Assembly: GCA_003153855.1 (NCBI GenBank)
Contig: PMBM01000024.1
Location: 11,457 to 26,015 of the forward strand
DNA from: Propionibacteriaceae bacterium
Lineage (GTDB): Bacteria > Actinomycetota > Actinomycetes > Propionibacteriales > Propionibacteriaceae
Direction of reading: 5' to 3'
DNA length: 14,559 nt
How positions within the stretch are numbered: position 1 is the first letter of the stretch; every line of letters begins with the position of its first letter. A program made the translations under genes and the position numbers. Positions 6,000 to 11,744 of this stretch are shown piece by piece. The notes under the pieces are model-generated. The model was given only the letters and a program-made list of their open reading frames with translations, was not told the origin of the DNA and made no database searches.

Positions 6000-7732
6000 C
6001 CCCCGTTCGATGAGAAGTGCTGGTAGTCCGGAGTGGCGAACTTGGCACCCCAGTACCAGCCCAGCTGGGTCATCGTCCACTGGATCACTCCGCCTTCGAC
6101 GATCATTCCCGGACGGACGACCGAACGGCTCAAGTACGTGTCCGACCCGAAGGGATACACGTTGCTGGACGTGACGTAAGGGTTCTCGTACGGGTTGAAG
6201 TCGATCGCGTTGCCGTACGAGTGCTGGCTGATCTTGCGGGGGTTTCCGGTGACCGTGCGGCAGTTGAACGCCGAGGTGTTGTCGGCTGCCATCGATGAGA
6301 CGTCGGACCCGCCGAAGGCCTCGATCGGGGTGACCAGACGGAACGGGAAATGCTCGCTGTAGGCCTGCCTCAGGGTCTCGATGACCGCCGGCGCAGCGCT
6401 TGCCGCGAGGACGACAGAGCCCTGGTCGACGGTGCCTTGCATGTTGTAGAACGGGAAGGAGATCCTGACAAGCTGTGACGGGGCGACAGGGCACCCGGTC
6501 CGGTACGACGCCCAGACGTCGGACGCGCTGACGCCGTTGCTCTGTACGTACCAGGGGAGGGTCCCGGTCCACCACGTCGCACCACTGGCCGCGTAGGTCA
6601 CGATGTTGCGGTCGGTCTGCACGACGAGGATGCTGGGGCCGAAGCCCACACGTCCGGACGACCAGACGGGCACGTCGTCTGCGGTGTACAGCACGAGGTT
6701 GCCGTCGGTCTGCATGGCGAGCCAGGTGGCCCCCGATCCACGCGTGGCAGTCGTCCAGAAGTACTGCCCTGCGGCGTCGTAGCCCACCAGGTTCCCGTCG
6801 TCCTGCAACACCAGTCTGTACGCACGGTCCTTGGTGAAGAGCTGATGCCCGGCGCTCAGGCTGCCCGGCGCCAATCGATCAGCCAGAAAGCCCTGCCGCG
6901 ACGCCCACACCGCACGGTCGATGTCGTACAGCACCAGGTTGCCGTCGTCCTGCATCACCAGCCGCGTTGCTCCTGAACCGTAGGTTCCCGATGACCAGAC
7001 CGGGACGTCCGCCGTGGTGTACAGCACGAGATTGCCGTCGGTCTGCACCGCAAGTCGCGAGGCTCCGGAGCCGTAGGTTCCCGACGACCAGGCCGCCGCA
7101 TCGGCAGAGGTGTAGACGACGAGGTTGCCGTCGTCCTGCAGAACGAGCCGGTAGCCGGTGCTCGACGAGACCAACGATCCACGGGCGGGCAGCGACGCTC
7201 CCGTCGGCAGCGTCTCCACCACTGCCGATGGCGGGGAGACCGAGCCGGCTGTCACCTCGGGCGCGGCGGACGTCGGCGTGGCGCTGTCGGTGCCCGCGGC
7301 CGGGGAACTGGGTGAGGATGGTGCGGCGGACGTGGTCGACGACGAGGCGGAAGCCGAGGGAGCCGAGGCCTCCGGCGCCGATGGGGCCGACGTCTCCGAG
7401 CCCGAAGGAGAAGGCGACGAGGCAACGGTCCCCGACACCGACGGAGAAGTGGATGAGGCCGGGGCGCCTGATATCGAAGTGATGGAGGAGACCGGCGCAG
7501 ACGGACCTGTCGTGGTGATGGCGGCCGGTGGTGCTGTCGGCGACGGCTCGGGAGTCGGGCTCGCGTATGCCTGCGGCACAAGGGCTGACACGCAGACAAT
7601 CACCACTGCGGCCACCATGCACGACGGCCCCAACCTCAAACCCGCACGTGTTGTAGAAGCCACGTGACGCCTCCGATTCTGCCTCACCCAGCCACCGATG
7701 GCCATCGCCTTCGACAGGATGCCTATCATCAT
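5996..7732 (-). CDS. Secreted protein: two bulb-type lectin domains plus M15 D-Ala-D-Ala carboxypeptidase-like domain
   Basis: 578 residues. A long signal sequence covers residues 1-58, with Arg-rich start, hydrophobic core MVAAVVIVCVSALV and cleavage near AYA-SP. A Ser/Pro/Ala/Thr linker spans about 58-175. Two bulb (monocot-mannose) lectin domains at about 180-280 and 284-390 carry six sites of the form QxDxNxVxY. The C-terminal part (about 400-578) has HSYGNAID (His504, Asp511) and PDYQHF (His572), the zinc ligands of M15-family peptidases that cut D-Ala-D-Ala or L-Ala-D-Glu bonds in peptidoglycan. The product should bind sugars and trim the wall outside the cell. The first ATG is at 7732; ATGs at 7729 (AAGGG 5 bases upstream) or 7705 are also possible. 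First gene of a two-gene operon with the lipoprotein. Domain calls are strong; substrate is unknown. Confidence 0.92.
   Translation of the reverse strand: MMIGILSKAMAIGGWVRQNRRRHVASTTRAGLRLGPSCMVAAVVIVCVSALVPQAYASPTPEPSPTAPPAAITTTGPSAPVSSITSISGAPASSTSPSVSGTVASSPSPSGSETSAPSAPEASAPSASASSSTTSAAPSSPSSPAAGTDSATPTSAAPEVTAGSVSPPSAVVETLPTGASLPARGSLVSSSTGYRLVLQDDGNLVVYTSADAAAWSSGTYGSGASRLAVQTDGNLVLYTTADVPVWSSGTYGSGATRLVMQDDGNLVLYDIDRAVWASRQGFLADRLAPGSLSAGHQLFTKDRAYRLVLQDDGNLVGYDAAGQYFWTTATRGSGATWLAMQTDGNLVLYTADDVPVWSSGRVGFGPSILVVQTDRNIVTYAASGATWWTGTLPWYVQSNGVSASDVWASYRTGCPVAPSQLVRISFPFYNMQGTVDQGSVVLAASAAPAVIETLRQAYSEHFPFRLVTPIEAFGGSDVSSMAADNTSAFNCRTVTGNPRKISQHSYGNAIDFNPYENPYVTSSNVYPFGSDTYLSRSVVRPGMIVEGGVIQWTMTQLGWYWGAKFATPDYQHFSSNGG
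6563..7189 (-). repeat. Six bulb-lectin sugar-binding repeats
   Basis: Motifs QDDGNLVVY, QTDGNLVLY, QDDGNLVLY, QDDGNLVGY, QTDGNLVLY and QTDRNIVTY begin at residues 199, 230, 261, 310, 341 and 372. They are 31 residues apart within each triplet and 49 apart between the two triplets. All six keep Gln, Asp, Asn, Val and Tyr, the mannose-contacting set of this fold. The DNA of several units is nearly the same, suggesting recent duplication or gene conversion. Confidence 0.93.
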
Positions 7733-7768
7733 TGCCCTTGACTGTACGGAACAATCCGCCGCATCGAA

Positions 7769-7797
7769 AACTCAGTCCACGCGGTGGTTCCTGTCAA
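7769..7797 (-). promoter_or_regulatory. Promoter for the lectin-peptidase/lipoprotein operon
   Basis: On the minus strand a perfect -35 TTGACA (7797-7792) is followed after 17 bases by TGAGTT (7774-7769), a weak -10. The start of transcription would fall near 7762, giving a leader of about 30 bases before the ATG at 7732. The -35 is convincing and the -10 is not. Confidence 0.45.
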
Positions 7798-7993
7798 ATA
7801 CCCACGGACTCAGGATTTCCCCCATCTAGGGCCAAATCCAGTGGCGCAGCAGCCTGGGCGTTCGAGGACCATGGGGGGGCTCTCGAATTTGCCTGCACGC
7901 CATTTCGAGTGAACTGCCGTGCGGCTCGAGCGCCGTCACACCCCGCAGACGGGTGGTCCACCGGTTCGTGGCCTGACCCACCCAGCCCACCGC

Positions 7994-8037
7994 TCCGGGC
8001 CCGGACGCGACCGGCCCCGGTGGGCTGGCGGGCCAGC
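7994..8037. repeat. Cluster of GC-rich palindromes, possible terminator
   Basis: Three adjacent dyads occur: TCCGGGCCCGGA (7994-8005), ACCGGCCCCGGT just after it, and GCTGG-CGGG-CCAGC (8024-8037). Each can fold as a hairpin on either strand. They lie downstream of the reductase gene in the direction of its transcription, more than 500 bases past its stop. Confidence 0.4.
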
Positions 8038-8129
8038 GACGAACAGCACCCGGCACCACGCTTCGGCGCGAAACCACTCCGGATCACCCGATGGATTCGG
8101 AACAAGAATGGGTCCGCTGAAGCCAATCC

Positions 8130-8228
8130 CGCCGCGTCAGTGGGTTGAGCGTGACGACATGGATCCGCAGCTTGTTGACGCGGCGGCCCATGAAGAGACT
8201 GACACACGCCTGGTTCACTGACGCGGCG
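8130..8228. repeat. 13-bp perfect inverted repeat with an internal third copy
   Basis: CGCCGCGTCAGTG (8130-8142) and its exact reverse complement CACTGACGCGGCG (8216-8228) flank 73 bases. A 10-bp copy, TGACGCGGCG, lies between them at 8176-8185 in the same orientation as the right arm. The arms can form a long-range stem, or the three copies may be binding sites for one regulator. No gene assignment. Confidence 0.7.
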
Positions 8229-8577
8229 TTCGGTGTTGCAGCCCACCGGTACAGCCCGGCCGAAAGAATCCGAGCGGGAGGCACCCGGCGCGCTCGCGCC
8301 CCTTGCCGAGCCGGGAACGGGCGGGACCGAGCCCGAGAAGACGGGTACGGTTCCACGCAATGAGAATTCCAGTGTCGGTTACGATCCGGACCGGTGATCG
8401 ACCTTCTTCGACAATCCACATCGCACGATCCCCTGTCGAAAAAGGAATGGGATCTGTTCAGCATTGTGCAGCGACATTTCTTGCCCGCCGGATACGTAGT
8501 CGCCCTCGATGATCTCTGCCGGGGGCTCTCGCTGCCCGACCGAGGCGTTTGGTTTCGAGGTCACCAGCTACACGTCG

Positions 8578-9225
8578 TCACATGTCCCTGTAGCGCTTGG
8601 CCCCTGCCAGTGCCGTACGGAGCGTCTCCGCGGTGTGACGGGTCACGTAACCAGGCGTGTCGCGCTGGATCCGCCAGCCCTCGGAGAGAGGAGACACCTC
8701 CACCGCATCGAACCCGAAGGAGTCGATGAGCTTCGCGACAGTCGTGCGTGCATCCGCGTCGTCACCGACGACTGCCAGGGCGCGACGCCCAGAGGTCCCC
8801 GCTTCTTGGCCTTCCGTGGTGAGTGCGGCAGCCTGGATGTGGTTGAAGGCCTTGACGACCTTGGATGTCGGCAGGCGACGCTGGAGAAGCTCCGAGACCG
8901 TGGTGGACTCGTTGTCGAGCTCTGCGATCTGCCCGTCGCGCTGGGGGTAGTAGTTGTTGGTGTCGATCACGACCTTGCCGGCCAGCTGGTCGACCGGGAT
9001 CGTCTCGATCGCTGAGAGCGGTGTCGTCACCACGGCGAGGTCGGCGGCCGCAGCTGCCTCCCCAGGGGTTGCTGCCCGAGCGTGCGGGCCGAGTTCGGCT
9101 ACCAGATCGCTCAGCGTCTCGGGGTCTCGGGAGTTGCTCATCACGACGTCGTAGCCGTGTGCAACCGCCAGCCGAGCCAGCTGCGAGCCGATGTGTCCTG
9201 AACCGATGAAGCCGATTGTCGTCAT
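8578..9225 (-). CDS. NADPH-dependent F420 reductase-like NAD(P)-binding oxidoreductase
   Basis: 215 residues, the usual length of the F420:NADP oxidoreductase (F420_oxidored) family. The Rossmann dinucleotide motif is at the very N-terminus (IGFIGSGHIGSQLARLA, residues 4-20), followed by VVMSNSRDPE, where Ser-Asn-Ser-Arg after the second strand favours NADP over NAD. Later TTPLSAIETIPVDQLAGKVVIDTNNYYP and KAFNHIQA are characteristic of the family (cofactor and F420 side). It would move hydride between NADPH and coenzyme F420 or another flavin-like acceptor in the cytoplasm. The start is the ATG at 9225, with a GGGCGG-like weak ribosome site. It lies 48 bases after the SRPBCC gene and downstream of an LLM oxidoreductase, so it may supply reduced cofactor to it. 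Some relatives act on other substrates, so F420 use is inferred. Confidence 0.85.
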   Translation of the reverse strand: MTTIGFIGSGHIGSQLARLAVAHGYDVVMSNSRDPETLSDLVAELGPHARAATPGEAAAAADLAVVTTPLSAIETIPVDQLAGKVVIDTNNYYPQRDGQIAELDNESTTVSELLQRRLPTSKVVKAFNHIQAAALTTEGQEAGTSGRRALAVVGDDADARTTVAKLIDSFGFDAVEVSPLSEGWRIQRDTPGYVTRHTAETLRTALAGAKRYRDM

Positions 9226-9273
9226 GCCCGCCCTAACCGACGTGAGCAGGACGGCATTCCCCAGGCGTCCTGG

Positions 9274-9984
9274 TCAGTGCCTGCCCTGGACACTCGTTCG
9301 TTCCGCGCGCTCCTTGATCCCGAGCAGCATGCGGCGCTCCATGACGAAGCCGACCGGCTCGACGAGACGCCACATGATCCGCTCGTTCGCGGGATGGGAG
9401 TTGCGTTGCCGGCTGATCAGCCGCGTCGCCGTACCACCCCGGATCGGGCGCAGCACCCACTGCCACGTGGCCCCGGTCCCCTCCCGTACCGGCGTGGGAA
9501 CAGGCGACCCTGTTGCCGGGTCGGCGCTCACGGCGACCAGGGACCGGTCCTCCTCGAGCGACACCACGCTGAAGCACGGTGAACCGGGCTTGCCGAGTCG
9601 CACCAGATCACCGGTACGGAGCCGCTGGTCTTCAGGCAACAGTCTGTCGACGCTGTGGATGTCGAGGCCGACCATGTTCTCGAGCGCGTCGTAGCTGTAG
9701 AGCCCGCCGCGCCCCTGCCCGATCTGGGCCAACCAGGGCCACACCGCGTCCGGCGGAACCCCGATCGTCACCGACCGGGTCGAGCAGAGCACGGGCTCCG
9801 GAACGAGCTCGTCACCGGGCATGGGAGCCAGCCACTCCTCGCGGCTCGTGCCCCACCGGTTGTACAGCTCCCTGAGCCACGGCGAACCGACGAGGTTGTA
9901 CGCGATCGCGGCGGCCCCTCGTGCCGCATCCCATGCGCCGCCTCGGGCGGGCTCATGATCGCCCGTCGTGGATGACACGTGCAT
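9274..9984 (-). CDS. SRPBCC-fold protein (polyketide cyclase/START-like)
   Basis: 236 residues from the ATG at 9984, with GGAGGGG 5 bases upstream. A helical N-terminal part (about residues 1-60) precedes an SRPBCC domain: strand motif CSTRSVTIGVPPDAVWPWLAQIGQ, then GRGGLYSYDALENMVGLDIHSVDRLLPEDQ and GDLVRLG, a conserved pattern of this actinobacterial group. The C-terminus (WQWVLRPIRGGTATRLISRQR) continues the sheet, with a basic helix at the end. SRPBCC proteins bind hydrophobic ligands, but this subgroup has no assigned ligand that I know. No strong membrane segment is visible. It sits between the LLM oxidoreductase and the F420-reductase-like gene on the same strand. The fold is fairly sure; function unknown. 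Confidence 0.85.
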   Translation of the reverse strand: MHVSSTTGDHEPARGGAWDAARGAAAIAYNLVGSPWLRELYNRWGTSREEWLAPMPGDELVPEPVLCSTRSVTIGVPPDAVWPWLAQIGQGRGGLYSYDALENMVGLDIHSVDRLLPEDQRLRTGDLVRLGKPGSPCFSVVSLEEDRSLVAVSADPATGSPVPTPVREGTGATWQWVLRPIRGGTATRLISRQRNSHPANERIMWRLVEPVGFVMERRMLLGIKERAERTSVQGRH

Positions 9985-10069
9985 GTGACCCCTCCGTCTC
10001 CAGCCCTACAGCCTGGCCAGAAGAACGTACCCATGAGCCTTCCCCGTGATCGCGGCGGCCCCCACCGCA

Positions 10070-11098
10070 TCAGAGCGCCGCGGCCCCCAGCGGGGTACGG
10101 CTGGTTGCCCATCCGAGGGCCGGAGCGACCTCCCGGGCGATGAGCTCGAGCGACCGCAGGGTGGCGTCGTGGCCGGGGTCGACGCTGTGCACCTGGAAGG
10201 CCACCTCTGTCGACTGAGGGATGATCGGGTCGGAGCCCAGCGAGACGATCACCTGCTCCGGGGTACCGATGTGGGTGTCGGTGCGCCGGGCCCATGTGCG
10301 AGCGTCGTCGGCCTCGACGGAGAACCCGGGGATGCGCGGCTTGGCGCGGTACCGCTCCCAGGCGTCCTCGAGGTAGCGCTCAGCCTCCGCCTCGGTGTCG
10401 GTCACCAGGAGCGTCCGCGACGCGAGGATGCGGGGTGCGATGCCCTCCGGCAGAGCCGCCAGGTAGGCGTCGACGACGGGCTGCTGCAAGGTCGCCAGAG
10501 GTATGTCTGGTTCGCCGTCAGGGCGAGGCTGCGTACGGGACAGGAGCAGCCCGTGGCCCGGGACCCCTGCGCGGGTGCCGCCGAAGGACGAGAACGTCGC
10601 CTGCCAGACCCGGCCGAGAAGGCCGCTTCCCTCCGGGTACAGGTGGTTCTCGGGATGCGCCAGCTCATGACCGCCGAGGGCTGCGAGAAGCTGCTGCACC
10701 GCCTCCTCGTACACCCTGGCGCGGTCGGACGGGTCGACGCCGAAGGCCGCGAAAGATGCCGGGGTCGACCCGGAGCCGAGACCGAGCTCGAGCCGTCCGC
10801 CCGACAGCAGGTCGGTGACGATCGCGTCCTCGGCGACGCGGACGACGTTCTCCAGCGGAAGGGTGATCACGCCGGTTGCCAGCCGGATACGGCTGGTCTG
10901 CGCGGCGAGGTGGCTCAGGAAGACGAACGGCGACGGCAAACCGCCTTCGTCGGCGTGGAAGTGGTGCTGGGCGACCCAGACCGTCTGGAAGCCGAGCTCC
11001 TCGGCGTGGCGCGCCTGCTCCGCGGCGAAACGGTACCGGTCCGCCGCGTCCGCCCGTTCGAGCAACCGTGTGAAGAAGCCGAGCTGTACAACCGCCAT
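10070..11098 (-). CDS. LLM-class flavin-dependent oxidoreductase (luciferase-like monooxygenase)
   Basis: 342 residues from the ATG at 11098, with a GAGGA ribosome site 8 bases upstream; a longer frame from 11161 would add an unlike 21-residue head. The TIM-barrel luciferase pattern is clear: LGFFTRLLERADAADRYRFA, VWVAQHHFHADEGG (His-His near residues 45-46), SRIRLATGVITLPLENVVRVAEDAIVTDLLSGGRLELGLGSG near 69-110, and an Asp/Glu-rich C-terminal helix set. Family members use FMNH2 or F420H2 with oxygen or other acceptors. The sequence looks to me like the FMN-dependent KPN_01858-type group, which from memory sits near ABC transporters and alkylhydroperoxidase-like proteins and is suspected in organosulfur use. 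It is divergent from the UroD/ABC operon, sharing a 646-base intergenic region. The substrate is unknown. Confidence 0.9.
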   Translation of the reverse strand: MAVVQLGFFTRLLERADAADRYRFAAEQARHAEELGFQTVWVAQHHFHADEGGLPSPFVFLSHLAAQTSRIRLATGVITLPLENVVRVAEDAIVTDLLSGGRLELGLGSGSTPASFAAFGVDPSDRARVYEEAVQQLLAALGGHELAHPENHLYPEGSGLLGRVWQATFSSFGGTRAGVPGHGLLLSRTQPRPDGEPDIPLATLQQPVVDAYLAALPEGIAPRILASRTLLVTDTEAEAERYLEDAWERYRAKPRIPGFSVEADDARTWARRTDTHIGTPEQVIVSLGSDPIIPQSTEVAFQVHSVDPGHDATLRSLELIAREVAPALGWATSRTPLGAAAL

Positions 11099-11142
11099 CG
11101 CTGATTCCTCATCACCAGAATAGGAGCCGATGCGTCGACCCC

Positions 11143-11157
11143 TTTCGTGACATGAAA
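11143..11157. promoter_or_regulatory. Imperfect palindrome upstream of the LLM gene, possible operator
   Basis: TTTCGTGACATGAAA is a 7-1-7 dyad with one mismatched pair, 45 bases before the LLM start codon and in the shared intergenic region. It has the size of a dimeric repressor site. No regulator gene is visible in the window. Confidence 0.3.
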
Positions 11158-11196
11158 CCACCGAGGCCTACGTCAGTCGAGCCACATATTGCACGA

Positions 11197-11213
11197 TGTC
11201 CGCAATACGGACA
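11197..11213. promoter_or_regulatory. Perfect palindrome TGTCCG-CAATA-CGGACA, candidate operator
   Basis: Six-base arms with a five-base centre, ending 3 bases before the proposed -35 box of the UroD/ABC operon. The form (TCCG-N-CGGA) resembles sites bound by IclR-family regulators; that is a similarity from memory, not an assignment. The position suits an activator, or a repressor shared with the divergent LLM gene. Confidence 0.6.
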
Positions 11214-11216
11214 CTC

Positions 11217-11246
11217 TTGTGAAAACAATGGGGCCGCTGCTAGCGT
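11217..11246 (+). promoter_or_regulatory. Promoter for the leader ORF/UroD/ABC operon
   Basis: TTGTGA (11217-11222), an 18-base spacer, then TAGCGT (11241-11246), a common actinobacterial -10 shape. Transcription would start near 11252, about 75 bases before the Cys-rich small ORF. It is preceded directly by a perfect palindrome. Confidence 0.5.
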
Positions 11247-11253
11247 TTCGCCT

Positions 11254-11277
11254 GCTGGGTCCCCCTGTGGGACCAGC
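11254..11277 (+). promoter_or_regulatory. 5' leader hairpin
   Basis: GCTGG-(g)-TCCC pairs with GGGACCAGC: 9 bp with one bulged G and a five-base loop, at the very start of the predicted transcript. It could stabilise the 5' end or form part of the leader fold. I recognise no known riboswitch class here, and I looked for a cobalamin box without finding one. Confidence 0.45.
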
Positions 11278-11326
11278 ACGCGGGACGCACCAACACGGCC
11301 CGCCGGTTGACAGGAAGCGACGTGCG

Positions 11327-11428
11327 ATGAGCCGATCGATCAGTGGCGTGAGCCACCGCACGATGCGTGCTGCTGCCATGTCCCGTCGCTGTTGCCCTTG
11401 TCAGCGCTGTATGTCGAGCGTGAACTGA
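11327..11428 (+). CDS. Cys-rich small ORF, candidate leader peptide
   Basis: 33 residues with AGGAA at 11312-11316, 10 bases before the ATG. The C-terminal half holds four cysteines in seven residues (CCPCQRC, Cys22, 23, 25 and 28) close to the stop. It has no transmembrane segment and no partner domain. In actinobacteria, short upstream ORFs with cysteine runs are known to sense cysteine supply by ribosome stalling ahead of sulfur genes, and this ORF fits that form: it lies between the promoter and a UroD/ABC operon, with hairpins and a hairpin-T-run downstream. An inner ATG at 11378 would give 16 residues but lacks a ribosome site. A chance ORF remains possible, given the 317 bases to the next gene. 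Confidence 0.5.
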   Translation: MSRSISGVSHRTMRAAAMSRRCCPCQRCMSSVN

Positions 11429-11458
11429 CTCCTCGCACTAGCCCGGGACGAGATCTCT

Positions 11459-11482
11459 CCTCTCTCAGCTAGCTGAGGGAGG
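11459..11482 (+). promoter_or_regulatory. 24-base near-perfect dyad downstream of the Cys-rich ORF
   Basis: The sequence reads CCTCTCTCAGC-TA-GCTGAGGGAGG in two arms with a single U-G pair, giving a strong hairpin of about 10-11 bp. It starts 31 bases after the small ORF stop, a spacing where a stalled ribosome could influence folding. No T-run follows, so it is more likely an attenuator arm or a Rho-sensitive structure than a simple terminator. Confidence 0.55.
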
Positions 11483-11659
11483 CCCGGCCTCGTCGTCGAG
11501 CTTCTGCAGTCGATTCTCGCTCTTCCTCCGCTGAAGATGCGGCCCCCGGAAGCCCTCCAGCCCCTGCGTCACGCGACGTGAATTGCGGTCCGCTGGTCAA
11601 TCCGTTTGTATCGCATCCTCCATTCCTCACTCCCCTGGGATAGAGCGTCTTACGGCGCG

Positions 11660-11698
11660 GGCAATAGCGACACGAGTAATTGTCGCGCTGCCATTTTT
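11660..11698 (+). terminator. Hairpin plus T-run in the leader, candidate attenuator
   Basis: GGCA-(ATA)-GCGACA, an 8-base loop, then TGTCGC-(GC)-TGCC and ATTTTT. That is ten base pairs with one small internal loop, followed by five Ts in otherwise GC-rich DNA, which is the form of an intrinsic terminator. It lies 47 bases before the UroD start codon, inside the leader, so it would act as an on/off switch rather than an end. The stretch between the two leader hairpins (11483-11659) shows no further gene. Confidence 0.5.
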
Positions 11699-11744
11699 CA
11701 CAGGGATTCCCCCATTGACGGCACAATTCCAGGAGTCCATCACC

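Larger units (their letters stand above)
7733..8577. other. 845-base stretch without a convincing gene
   Basis: Short open frames occur on both strands (for example 8394-8729 +, 8379-8564 -, 8145-8363 +), but none has a clear ribosome site, a recognisable family or codon use like the neighbours. GC falls visibly around 8360-8500 compared with the flanks. The stretch contains GC-rich palindromes (7994-8037, 8287-8300) and a 13-bp inverted repeat (8130-8228). It separates two minus-strand operons, so it should hold the terminator of the LLM/SRPBCC/reductase genes as well as the lectin operon promoter. A decayed gene or mobile-element remnant at 8360-8577 is possible but unproven. Confidence 0.6.

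Noticed and set aside
2608..6048. 1146-residue open frame on the minus strand under the CHAT gene and lipoprotein
   Set aside because: It runs antisense through a clear TPR-CHAT protein and out of frame with the lipoprotein. Composition is Arg/Gly/His-rich with no motif, so it is a shadow of high GC.
7158..7667. 169-residue plus-strand frame opposite the lectin-peptidase linker
   Set aside because: It is the antisense of the Ser/Pro/Ala linker and signal region; the minus-strand protein has clear domains.
8394..8729. Plus-strand frame beginning MIDLLRQSTSHD
   Set aside because: Its second half is antisense to the F420-reductase-like gene, there is no ribosome site and no recognised family. 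It could be a decayed piece, so it is noted only under the gene-poor stretch.
10046..11104. 352-residue plus-strand frame antisense to the LLM oxidoreductase
   Set aside because: The minus strand encodes a clear luciferase-like protein; this is a shadow frame.
11469..11726. 85-residue minus-strand frame with several cysteines in the UroD leader
   Set aside because: No ribosome site; it spans the leader hairpins and the hairpin-T-run antisense, and has no known domain.
11099..11744. Cobalamin or other known riboswitch before the UroD-like gene
   Set aside because: I looked because of the methyltransferase fold, but saw no B12-box-like sequence or known riboswitch core, only hairpins and the Cys-rich ORF.
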